Position numbers and translations under genes: made by a program. Shown piece after piece: positions 28,754 through 36,752 of a stretch of DNA of 64,000 nt. The DNA comes from Alcaligenes sp. SDU_A2 (GTDB taxonomy: Bacteria; Pseudomonadota; Gammaproteobacteria; Burkholderiales; Burkholderiaceae_B). Each line of letters opens with the position of its first letter. Positions within the stretch are counted from its first letter, which is position 1. Location: contig NZ_CP151273.1 of assembly GCF_038237375.1 (NCBI RefSeq), forward strand, positions 2,976,001 through 3,040,000, read 5' to 3'. Under the pieces are notes generated by a model. The model had not been told where the DNA came from. It saw only the letters and a program-made list of their open reading frames with translations, and did not search any database.

Positions 28754-29503
28754 ATGGGCATCATCCGCGCCACGCTCTACCAGCTTTTCCTGCTGGTCAC
28801 CGTCATCCCTTACGCCTTTGCCTGCATCCTCTGGGCTCCTTTGCCGCTGGACTGGCGCTACCGACTGACGGCCGGATGGCCGCGTCTGGCTGTCTGGGGG
28901 GCTCGCACGATTCTGGGCATACGCTGGCAGACCAAGGGCTGGGAAAACCTGCCCGACGGCCATGCCGTGATCCTGTCCAAGCACCAATCCGCCTGGGAAA
29001 CCCTGTTTTTCCCCGCCTATATGCCGCGCCAGGTCTGCTTCGTCTATAAAAAGGAGCTGCATCGCGTGCCCTTTTTCGGGTGGGGGCTGGCTTTGCTGCG
29101 CATGATCCCCATCAACCGCGCCAAAGGCCGGGATGCGTTCGAGCAGGTCATCCGCGTCGGTCAGCAACGCATCAACGAAGGGCGCTGGCCGCTGCTGTTT
29201 CCCGAAGGCACGCGTACCGCTCCCGGCACGACAGGCCGCTATAAAATGGGCGGTGCCCTGCTGGCCAGCCGCAGCGGCACCCCGGTCGTTCCTGTGGCCC
29301 ACAATGCGGGCGAATGCTGGCGTCGCAATGCTTTCGTCAAAACGCCCGGCATGGTCACCGTCTCCTTCGGCCCGCCCATCGATCCCACGGGCCTGACCCC
29401 CGAAGAACTAAACCAGCGCGTGCAAGACTGGATCGAGGCCGAAATGCGCGTGCTGAACCCCGAACGCTATGCCGGTACCACCGCAACTGGCGCTGTTTCC
29501 TGA
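28754..29503 (+). CDS. plsC: 1-acyl-sn-glycerol-3-phosphate acyltransferase (PlsC family)
   Basis: 249 residues with an N-terminal membrane helix (about 8-28). Acyltransferase motif 1 reads SKHQSAWE, so HX4E replaces the textbook HX4D. Motif 3 is LLFPEGTRTAPG, and PVVPVAHNAG is the motif-4 region. It acylates lysophosphatidate to phosphatidate at the inner membrane. Its gene overlaps the next by 35 bp. HX4E seems usual in betaproteobacterial members of this type (from memory, not checked), so I read it as active. Confidence 0.9.
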   Translation: MGIIRATLYQLFLLVTVIPYAFACILWAPLPLDWRYRLTAGWPRLAVWGARTILGIRWQTKGWENLPDGHAVILSKHQSAWETLFFPAYMPRQVCFVYKKELHRVPFFGWGLALLRMIPINRAKGRDAFEQVIRVGQQRINEGRWPLLFPEGTRTAPGTTGRYKMGGALLASRSGTPVVPVAHNAGECWRRNAFVKTPGMVTVSFGPPIDPTGLTPEELNQRVQDWIEAEMRVLNPERYAGTTATGAVS

Positions 29504-30350
29504 CACCGCCTTCCCGCACCCGGCGCAGCGGCCCACGCCGCTCGCCGGCCAAGCACGCCTGCCCGCCACCGAGTCGCTGACTATACGCCCCCAGACCCTG
29601 CCGTCCGGGGTGCAGTGGCACTACATTACGCTCGATGGCCACACCATCGGCTATCAACTCAAGCGCTCCCGGCGACGCACCGTCGGCTTGACCATCAACG
29701 ACAGCGGCCTGACCGTATCGGTGCCAGCCTGGGTCAAGCTCAACCAAACCGAACAGGCCCTGCAACACAAAGCCGCCTGGATCGTGCGTAAACTGCAAGA
29801 ATACAAGGCACGCCGTGAACAGTTGGCGCTGAACACACTGCGTTGGCAAGATGGCGACTGCCTACCCTATATGGGCGCATCGATCCAGCTGACCCTGGAC
29901 CCAAGCGCACAACAAGCCAGTTTCAGCGGCCAGGCCCTGGCCCCCCGCAACAGTGACCGCCTGCACCTGCCTTTGCCCCTAAGCGCAGACTCACGCCGTG
30001 TTCAAGAGCTGACCCAAGCCTGGCTACAGCAACAAGCCGCACACTGGTTCGCGCAAAGACTGGAACACTATCAGCAGATGGCAGGCCTGAACGCCCGCAG
30101 ACTGCGCCTGGCCGCACCTGCCAAACGCTGGGGATCGTGCAGCAGCGACGGAACCATCATGCTGAACTGGCGGCTGATACACTTTGAGCCGGCCATCATC
30201 GACTACGTCGTGGCGCACGAAGTGGCCCATTTGCAAGAAATGAACCACGGCCCTCGGTTCTGGGCCCTGGTCGAAGCACTTTATCCCGATTTCATGCATG
30301 CCCGTAATCAATTACGGCAACATGATCCGGGCACGTTGCCCTTGCTGTAG
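29469..30350 (+). CDS. YgjP-like (DUF45) zinc metallopeptidase family protein
   Basis: 293 residues. The C-terminal half holds the YgjP/SprT-like zinc site: VAHEVAHLQEMNHGPRFW (about 252-269), with His, Glu, His and a third His. It is preceded by KRWGSCSSDGTIMLNWRL, which is characteristic of the family. The first ~50 residues are proline-rich and probably disordered. Function is uncertain: members are annotated as metal-dependent hydrolases. ATG 29469 lies inside plsC (35-bp overlap), and no better start is visible downstream that keeps the full domain. The stop codon falls within a perfect inverted repeat. Confidence 0.86.
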   Translation: MPVPPQLALFPDTAFPHPAQRPTPLAGQARLPATESLTIRPQTLPSGVQWHYITLDGHTIGYQLKRSRRRTVGLTINDSGLTVSVPAWVKLNQTEQALQHKAAWIVRKLQEYKARREQLALNTLRWQDGDCLPYMGASIQLTLDPSAQQASFSGQALAPRNSDRLHLPLPLSADSRRVQELTQAWLQQQAAHWFAQRLEHYQQMAGLNARRLRLAAPAKRWGSCSSDGTIMLNWRLIHFEPAIIDYVVAHEVAHLQEMNHGPRFWALVEALYPDFMHARNQLRQHDPGTLPLL

Positions 30351-30377
30351 AAATGCTGTCTTTTCTACAGCAAGGGC
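30338..30377. other. Perfect 16-bp inverted repeat at the ygjP-gloA junction
   Basis: Arms 30338-30353 and 30362-30377 are exact reverse complements around an 8-nt loop. The left arm contains the stop codon of the ygjP-like gene. No T run follows, so it is not a classical terminator, though it could be a factor-assisted terminator, an attenuator or an RNA-stabilising structure upstream of gloA. Confidence 0.8.
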
Positions 30378-30405
30378 ACAGACCAATCTCTAGGAGCTTT
30401 TAAAC

Positions 30406-30801
30406 ATGCGTATCCTGCACACAATGCTGCGCGTCGGCAATCTGGATCAATCCCTGGCCTTCTACACCGACGTTCTGGGCATGAAACTGCTGCGCAAATC
30501 AGACTACCCCGATGGCCGCTTCACCCTGGCCTTTGTCGGTTACCAGGACGAGGCCGACGGTGCCGTGCTTGAGCTGACTCACAACTGGGATACCACTTCA
30601 TACGAGCTGGGCAATGCCTATGGCCATATCGCCCTGGAAGTGGACGATGCCTACAAAGCCTGTGAAAACATCAAGGCACGCGGCGGCAAGGTCGTGCGCG
30701 AAGCCGGCCCCATGAAGCACGGCACCACCGTCATTGCTTTTGTCGAAGATCCGGACGGCTACAAGATCGAATTGATCCAGGCCAAGGGCCGCGTGGACTG
30801 A
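30406..30801 (+). CDS. gloA: Lactoylglutathione lyase (glyoxalase I)
   Basis: 131 residues. All four metal ligands known from E. coli GloA are at identical positions: His5, Glu56, His74 and Glu122. [23 protein letters not shown] and [11 protein letters not shown] are the standard family blocks. It converts the methylglyoxal-glutathione adduct to S-lactoylglutathione; the E. coli-type enzyme is nickel-dependent. It follows the ygjP-like gene by 55 bp with a stable hairpin between, so expression may be partly independent. AGGAGC precedes the ATG. Confidence 0.96.
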   Translation: MRILHTMLRVGNLDQSLAFYTDVLGMKLLRKSDYPDGRFTLAFVGYQDEADGAVLELTHNWDTTSYELGNAYGHIALEVDDAYKACENIKARGGKVVREAGPMKHGTTVIAFVEDPDGYKIELIQAKGRVD

Positions 30802-30835
30802 TCCCAGCCATAATCCTGCATCAAAGCCCTCTGCA

Positions 30836-30890
30836 GGGCAGCAGCCATGCTAGAACCGCGCCCTTGGGCGATACACGCATGCTGCTGCCC
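30836..30890. terminator. Large stem-loop between converging gloA and fadE-type genes
   Basis: GGGCAGCAG (30836-30844) pairs with CTGCTGCCC (30882-30890), extended inward by ATGC/GCAT with small bulges. A small inner hairpin (CGCCC/GGGCG) sits in the loop. No clear T run is seen on either side. It probably helps separate the two convergent units. Confidence 0.55.
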
Positions 30891-30901
30891 ACGAAGGCAG
30901 A

Positions 30902-33163
30902 TCAGGCAGGACGGTGCTCTTGACTATCGGCATCGTCCTGTGCGTCATGGGGATGCCCAAAAACGCCGGATGGGAAATCGTCCACGGCAATAACCTCGGC
31001 CACAAGCTGCTGATACGCTTCGATCTGCTGGGCCTGCTCGGCTGTGATCGCCCCTTTGTCGCGGGCGATGCGCCAATCAGACAGTCCGGCTTTGCGCACT
31101 TGATCCAGCAGCGGTTGCACCTGAACCGCCAGGCTGAACGCCCGCTCCAGCAAAGTCACCGATGCCGTGTCATGCTCTTCCCAGACGGCCCCCACCAGAC
31201 GATCCCGAGAACCAGATGGCTCCAGCAACACCTGCGCCACTTTACGGGTCAGATCGTCGCTTGGGCCTCGGGCCGCCAAGCCGAAGGGCCGCAACAAAAC
31301 CCGCAACACCCAGGCCAGAGGACGCGACGGCAAATTGGACAAAACCTCGTCCATGCGCCGGTCCAACCGCGCCAAGCTGTCCTGCGCGCACCAATGCACC
31401 AGCGCAAGGTCGGAATGGTGCCGGCCTTCATCATTCCAGCGTTTGAGCACTGCCGACAACAAGAACAACTCGGCCAGCATATCCCCCAGGCGCGCGGACA
31501 GCATTTCCTTGCGTTTCAGGTTGCCGCCCAAAGACAGCAACGCGCATTCGGCAACCAGAGAAAAAGCGGCGCTGTAGCGATCCAGCCGCCGGTAGACAGG
31601 TGCAACTTCTCCGGCCTGACGAGGCCAGCGCCCCACCAGTCCGCCCGTCCAAGCCAGAGCGGTAGCACGCAGGGCATTGCGCACGCTGTGGCCCAGATGT
31701 CGCCAGATGGCGGCGTCAAAATCATCCTCGCCCTGTTGCGAATCCGGGTTGGACAGCGCCTGCACCTCCTGCATCAGCCAGGGGTGCGAACGAATCGCTC
31801 CTTGGCCAAAAACAATCAGGCTGCGGGTCAGAATATTGGCACCCTCGACCGTAATGGCGACCGGCAAGGCGCGATACAGGCCGGACAGATAATTGCTCGG
31901 GCCATCGATAACGGCCTTGCCCGCATGCACATCCATAGCAGCATTGACGGATTCCCGCATGCGCTCGGTGCAATGCAGCTTCATGATGGCCGACGCCACC
32001 GCCGGTTTGACGCCCTGATCCAGCCCCGCGCAGGTCATACGCCGGGCGGCCTCGACCACATAGGCATTGCCTGCCATACGGCCCAATTGCTCCTGTACGC
32101 CCTCGAACTTGCCGATAGGAATACCGAACTGAGTGCGCACGCGCGCGTAAGCGCCGCTGGTGTGGGCAGCAAACAAACATGCCGACGCGGCCAGCGACGG
32201 CAAGGAAATGCCCCGGCCCGCGGCCAGCGCACTCATCAACATAACCCATCCCTTTCCAGCCTGGGCAGGCCCACCGATTAAGGCATCCAGTGGCACGAAT
32301 ACATCGCGCCCTTGCGTAGGGCCATTCTGAAAAACTTGCATGGCCGGCAAGTGACGCCGCCCAATGGTAATGCCGGGCAGATCGGTTGGGACCAGCGCCA
32401 CGCTGATACCCGGCTCAGGATCATCACCCAACAAGCCATCCGGGTCTTGCAACTTAAAAGCCAGCCCCAGCACCGTGGCCACCGGAGCCAAGGTAATGTA
32501 ACGCTTGGCCCAGTTCAGCCGGATGCCCAGCACAGACTGACCATCCACGTCCTGGCGACACACCACGCCGGTATCGAGCATAGCGGCCGCATCCGAGCCC
32601 GCCTCGGGGCTGGTCAAGCCAAAGCAAGGAATATCCTCGCCACTGGCCAGGCGCGGCAGCCAATGACGCCGCTGCTCGTCCGTGCCGAACTGCAGCAACA
32701 ATTCCCCTGGTCCCAAGGAGTTGGGCACCATGACGGTCACTGCCGCCGTGACTGAACGCACAGCAATCTGCCGCACGACCTCGGAATGGGCATAGGCCGA
32801 AAACCCCAAGCCTCCGTACTCGGCCGGAATGATCAAGCCGAAAAAGCCGTGTTCGCGCAAAAAAGTCCAGACCTCGGCGGGCAGATCACCCCTATGCCAC
32901 TGGTTGTCCCATTCGTCGAGCATTTTGCACAACTGCGCGACCGGACCATCGATAAAAGCCTGTTCGTGGGCATCGAGCCGGGCCGGTGGCACTGCAAGCA
33001 ACTTCTGCCAATCAGGGCGGCCGGAAAAAAGCTCCGCCTCCCACCAGGCGTCGCCCGCCTCGATGGCTTGCCGCTCGGTGGCGGACAAGCGTGGCAAGGC
33101 ATTCTGTCCCATGCGATACAAGGGGATAGTCAACCATTTTCTACGCCAGGCTTTCCAGTCCAT
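30902..33163 (-). CDS. fadE: FadE-type acyl-CoA dehydrogenase
   Basis: 753 residues, matching the large FadE/YafH group (E. coli ~814) with a C-terminal DUF1974-like region, not the ~380-residue acyl-CoA dehydrogenases. Seen are FFGLIIPAEYGGLGFSAYAH, FGLTSPEAGSDAA (FAD/substrate region), RTQFGIPIGKFEGVQE, and the Glu-containing VEGANILTRSLIVFGQGAIR, near-identical to the E. coli segment. It catalyses the first oxidation in beta-oxidation. ATG 33163 has GGAGA upstream; the extra ten residues of the longer frame are not favoured. It pairs functionally with fadD at 53.6 kb, though not in one operon. Confidence 0.92.
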   Translation of the reverse strand: MDWKAWRRKWLTIPLYRMGQNALPRLSATERQAIEAGDAWWEAELFSGRPDWQKLLAVPPARLDAHEQAFIDGPVAQLCKMLDEWDNQWHRGDLPAEVWTFLREHGFFGLIIPAEYGGLGFSAYAHSEVVRQIAVRSVTAAVTVMVPNSLGPGELLLQFGTDEQRRHWLPRLASGEDIPCFGLTSPEAGSDAAAMLDTGVVCRQDVDGQSVLGIRLNWAKRYITLAPVATVLGLAFKLQDPDGLLGDDPEPGISVALVPTDLPGITIGRRHLPAMQVFQNGPTQGRDVFVPLDALIGGPAQAGKGWVMLMSALAAGRGISLPSLAASACLFAAHTSGAYARVRTQFGIPIGKFEGVQEQLGRMAGNAYVVEAARRMTCAGLDQGVKPAVASAIMKLHCTERMRESVNAAMDVHAGKAVIDGPSNYLSGLYRALPVAITVEGANILTRSLIVFGQGAIRSHPWLMQEVQALSNPDSQQGEDDFDAAIWRHLGHSVRNALRATALAWTGGLVGRWPRQAGEVAPVYRRLDRYSAAFSLVAECALLSLGGNLKRKEMLSARLGDMLAELFLLSAVLKRWNDEGRHHSDLALVHWCAQDSLARLDRRMDEVLSNLPSRPLAWVLRVLLRPFGLAARGPSDDLTRKVAQVLLEPSGSRDRLVGAVWEEHDTASVTLLERAFSLAVQVQPLLDQVRKAGLSDWRIARDKGAITAEQAQQIEAYQQLVAEVIAVDDFPSGVFGHPHDAQDDADSQEHRPA

Positions 33164-33270
33164 AATGTCTCCGAAACATGATGCGGCACTCAAGCTTCAT
33201 TATCACCTTAATACCCCGAGTCTGCGACAATCTTGCCTGGCTCCCGGTCTCTTGGCGCGCTGCCGACAAC

Positions 33271-34500
33271 ATGCTCAATACACTTTGGCTGATTTTCTTT
33301 CTGATCGCCGCCGTCAGCGGCTTCTATCAATGGCTGGTCCAAGGACAGGCGGATATTTTTGCGCACATGGTGCGCAGCCTGTTCGACATGGCAGCCCTAT
33401 CCGTACAACTGATGCTGCTGCTGTTCGGCACCCTGACGCTATGGCTGGGATTTCTGAAAATCGCCGAACGGGCCGGGTTGATCGACGTGCTGGGCCGCTG
33501 GCTGACGCCGCTGTTTGCCCGCCTGATGCCCGACGTCCCGCGCGGTCATCCCGCGCTGGGTCTGATCACCCTTAATTTCGCCGCCAACGGCCTGGGCCTG
33601 GACAATGCCGCCACCCCCATTGGCCTGCGTGCCATGAAGGCTTTGCAAAGCCTGAACCCGCGCCCGGACACGGCCACCAACGCGCAGATCCTGTTTCTGG
33701 TGCTCAATGCATCCTCGCTGACACTTTTGCCGGTCAGCATATTCATGTACCGGGCCCAACAAGGCGCGGCAGACCCGACCCTGATCTTTCTGCCCATTCT
33801 CCTGGCCACCACCGCGTCATCGCTGACCGGCCTGCTTTGTGTTGCCCTGACTCAACGCCTGCGACTACTTGATCCGGTCCTGATGCTGTGGTTCGCCGCC
33901 TTGGCCGTGCTGCTGGGCACGTTCATGGCCTTGCTGGCCACACTGAGTTCGGCCGCCATTCAGACCCTCTCGTCCCTGTTGGGAAATCTGACCCTGCTGG
34001 GCATTATCTGGCTGTTTCTGCTGATAGGCTGGCGACGCAAGGTGCCGCTGTACGACAGCTTTGTGGAAGGCGCAAAAGAAGGCTTTGCCGTCGCCCGCGA
34101 CCTGCTCCCCTATCTGGTCGCCATGCTGTGCGCAGTAGGCATTTTGCGCAGCTCCGGTGCGCTGGACATCGTGCTGGACCTGATACGTTGGCTGGTGGGC
34201 CTATCGGGCCTGGATACCCGATTCATTGATGCTTTGCCCACGGCCCTGGTCAAGCCCTTTTCGGGTGGGGCCGCCCGCGCATTACTGATCGAAACCATGC
34301 AGCACCACGGTGTAGACAGCTTTCCCGCCTTGCTGGCCGCTACCGTACAAGGCAGCACGGAAACCACTTTCTATGTGCTGGCGGTCTATTTTGGCGCGGT
34401 AGGCATACAGCGCGCCCGGCACGCCGTACCCTGCGCACTGGTGGCGGACCTGGCAGGCGTGCTGGCCTCTATTGGCGTGTGCTACTGGTTTTTTGGATGA
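33271..34500 (+). CDS. SpmA/SpmB fusion-like nucleoside-recognition (Gate) domain membrane protein
   Basis: 409 residues and about ten membrane segments. Two related halves each resemble a nucleoside-recognition domain: the first with LNFAANGLGLDNAATPIGLRAM (SpmA-like) and the second with KPFSGGAARALLIETMQ and VQGSTETTFYVLAVYFGAV (SpmB-like). In Bacillus these are separate spore-maturation proteins; in proteobacteria the fused form occurs in non-sporulating cells and its job is unknown. ATG 33271 starts at the first helix; the frame is open 31 codons further up. It converges with ksgA, the two stops being directly adjacent. Confidence 0.85.
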   Translation: MLNTLWLIFFLIAAVSGFYQWLVQGQADIFAHMVRSLFDMAALSVQLMLLLFGTLTLWLGFLKIAERAGLIDVLGRWLTPLFARLMPDVPRGHPALGLITLNFAANGLGLDNAATPIGLRAMKALQSLNPRPDTATNAQILFLVLNASSLTLLPVSIFMYRAQQGAADPTLIFLPILLATTASSLTGLLCVALTQRLRLLDPVLMLWFAALAVLLGTFMALLATLSSAAIQTLSSLLGNLTLLGIIWLFLLIGWRRKVPLYDSFVEGAKEGFAVARDLLPYLVAMLCAVGILRSSGALDIVLDLIRWLVGLSGLDTRFIDALPTALVKPFSGGAARALLIETMQHHGVDSFPALLAATVQGSTETTFYVLAVYFGAVGIQRARHAVPCALVADLAGVLASIGVCYWFFG

Positions 34501-35292
34501 TCAGGCGGCGCGTACTACGCCCTTGTCCAACAAGTGGTCGGCCAAAGCGATGTACTGCTGCAAAGACAAATCTGCTGGACGGGCAGTAGGGGCAATACCC
34601 AGGGCGTCCCAGTCAATGCTGGCGGCCCAGTCGCCCAGTCCACCGCGCAACATCTTGCGTTTCTGCGCGAAGGCGCGGGCGACCACTTGCCCAAAAGCAG
34701 CGGCGCTTTTTGCCTGTGGACGGTCCGCCGGCAAAGGCACCATGCGTACCACGGCCGACACCACGCGCGGCGGCGGGTTGAACGCCTCGGGCGGCACCTC
34801 GAACAGCTTAGTCATGCGATAGCGCGACTGCAGCATGACGGACAAACGGCTGTAGTCGGATGAGCCAGGCTTGGCCACCATGCGATCGATGACCTCGCGC
34901 TGCAACATAAAATGCTGATCGATCACCGCATCGGCATGATCCAGCAAATGAAACAGCAAAGGGCTGGAGATGTTGTAAGGCAGATTGCCCACCACCCGCA
35001 ATTGCGGCCCCAGGGCCGAAAAATCCACCGTCAGCGCATCGGCCTGGATGATTTCCAGCTTGTCTGGGGAGTACTGATGGCGCAAGCGCGACGCCAAGTC
35101 CCTATCAATCTCGACGACGCGCAAATGTTCGACCGCCTGGCTAAGCGGCCGGGTCAGGGCCGAGAGGCCCGGACCAATTTCCACGAGATTGTCGACGGCT
35201 CGCGGGCCAACGGCCCGGATGATCTGGTCGATGATGGCCTCATCTTCCAGAAAGTTCTGTCCAAAACGCTTGCGCGCCTGATGCTGCGCCAT
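34501..35292 (-). CDS. ksgA: 16S rRNA (adenine1518/1519-N6)-dimethyltransferase KsgA
   Basis: 263 residues. The N-terminus reads [19 protein letters not shown], the KsgA hallmark. SAM motif I is [12 protein letters not shown], and the catalytic N-P-P-Y equivalent is NLPYNIS (NLPY form), followed by the [18 protein letters not shown] block of the C-terminal domain. It dimethylates two adenines of helix 45 during small-subunit maturation. It starts 8 bp after surA, continuing the lptD-surA-ksgA order found in many proteobacteria (pdxA, often between, is absent here). Confidence 0.97.
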   Translation of the reverse strand: MAQHQARKRFGQNFLEDEAIIDQIIRAVGPRAVDNLVEIGPGLSALTRPLSQAVEHLRVVEIDRDLASRLRHQYSPDKLEIIQADALTVDFSALGPQLRVVGNLPYNISSPLLFHLLDHADAVIDQHFMLQREVIDRMVAKPGSSDYSRLSVMLQSRYRMTKLFEVPPEAFNPPPRVVSAVVRMVPLPADRPQAKSAAAFGQVVARAFAQKRKMLRGGLGDWAASIDWDALGIAPTARPADLSLQQYIALADHLLDKGVVRAA

Positions 35293-35300
35293 AGTGATCC

Positions 35301-36752
35301 TTACCGTTTGCGCGTGCTGGACTCGGGGTCCAGGCGATTATCTATATAAGCGCGGCCGCGCAAACCATTGAGCCAGTCCTCGAACGCCGGCTCGGCCCGC
35401 TGCTGGAACAATATCTGGCGCGCCTGCATGCGCTTGTATTCGTTTTCCATGTTGCGGGTGCGGCGCTCCACCACCTGGATCAGGTGCCAGCCGAACTGGG
35501 ACTGCACCGGACCGCTGATCTTGCCCGGTTCCAGTTTGTCCATGGCCTGCTCAAAAGGAGGCACCGTCTCGCCAGGCGACAGCCAGCCCAGATCGCCGCC
35601 TTGCGGCGCGCTGCTGTCTTCCGAATAGCTCTTGGCCAAGGCTTCGAAGGACTCGCCGTTGTTCAAGCGCTGATGCAATTGCTCCACACGCTGGCGCGCC
35701 TGCTCCGAGGTCCTTACCTTGGACAGCTTGACCAGGATATGGCGGGCGTGCGTCTGGGTAACCATCATGGGACCGGACTGCACCGCGCCGGCACCTGGTG
35801 CCTGCGTCGTGGTGACCGGCGCACCGGTAGAGCCGCGCTCGAGCAGTTTCAGGATATGGAAACCCTGTCCGCTGCGCACCAAGCCCGAAACCTGCCCGGG
35901 TTCCAAAGTATGAATAGCCTGTACAAACAAATCAGGCCAGTCGGACTGCGAACGGGTCCCCAACACACCACCGCTCAAGGCTTCCTGACCGTCCGAGCTG
36001 GACGCAGCCAGACCGGCAAAATCCGCGCCCGAACGCGCTTGGGCGAGCAAGCCTTCAGCCTTGCGGCGCAAGCGGTCTTGCTCACTGGCATCGGCATTCT
36101 CGGGCACCCGAACCAGAATCTGAGCCAGCGTGACCGGCCCGTCCTGTTGCTGGGCGGCCGGCTGCCCCAAGGAGGCCAGCCCTGCGCCGCCACCCTGCGC
36201 GCGCAGATAGGTATCGATGTCGGCATCCGTAATGTTGATGGAGCTGTCCACGGCCCGCATGCGCAGTTGATCCAAAAGGATCTCCTGACGCAGATTGACC
36301 AGGTACTGATCCCAGCTGATACCATTTTTTTCGACTTCGGCACGCAATTGGGCCTCGGTCATTTTGTTGCGGGAGGCGATCAGGCGCACGCCTTCGGTCA
36401 CCTGCTCGGGTGCCACGCGAATACCCAGTACACGCGCCTCCTGCTGTTCCAGGCGCTCATTGATCAGGCGTTGCAGCACTTGTTTGCGCAACACGTCCTG
36501 ATCAGGAGCTGGAATCTTTTGATGCTGTAATTGCGCACGCACCTGCGCCGCCTCTAGCTCGACCTGGCGCAAGGTAATGACTTCATCATTGACCACGGCG
36601 GCGATACCGTCCACAAACTGCGGAGCGGTGGACTGCGCCGCTTTGGCTTGCTTGGCCTGCGCCCAGACAGGTTGGGCCGCGCCCAGGCCCAGGGCGGCTG
36701 CCAAAGCCAGCGCCAGGGTACGGTTGTTCAAGCTGAAACGCATATTATTCAT
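35301..36752 (-). CDS. surA: Periplasmic chaperone/peptidyl-prolyl isomerase SurA
   Basis: 483 residues. A signal peptide (about 1-32, ending VWAQA) precedes the SurA N-terminal chaperone domain ([19 protein letters not shown]...) and two parvulin domains: the first near [15 protein letters not shown], the second near [10 protein letters not shown] through [13 protein letters not shown]. It escorts outer-membrane proteins, LptD included, to the BAM complex. The longest start (36752) overlaps the end of lptD by 8 bp; an ATG nine bases further on (36743) has better spacing from GAGAGG and may be the one used. Confidence 0.96.
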   Translation of the reverse strand: MNNMRFSLNNRTLALALAAALGLGAAQPVWAQAKQAKAAQSTAPQFVDGIAAVVNDEVITLRQVELEAAQVRAQLQHQKIPAPDQDVLRKQVLQRLINERLEQQEARVLGIRVAPEQVTEGVRLIASRNKMTEAQLRAEVEKNGISWDQYLVNLRQEILLDQLRMRAVDSSINITDADIDTYLRAQGGGAGLASLGQPAAQQQDGPVTLAQILVRVPENADASEQDRLRRKAEGLLAQARSGADFAGLAASSSDGQEALSGGVLGTRSQSDWPDLFVQAIHTLEPGQVSGLVRSGQGFHILKLLERGSTGAPVTTTQAPGAGAVQSGPMMVTQTHARHILVKLSKVRTSEQARQRVEQLHQRLNNGESFEALAKSYSEDSSAPQGGDLGWLSPGETVPPFEQAMDKLEPGKISGPVQSQFGWHLIQVVERRTRNMENEYKRMQARQILFQQRAEPAFEDWLNGLRGRAYIDNRLDPESSTRKR

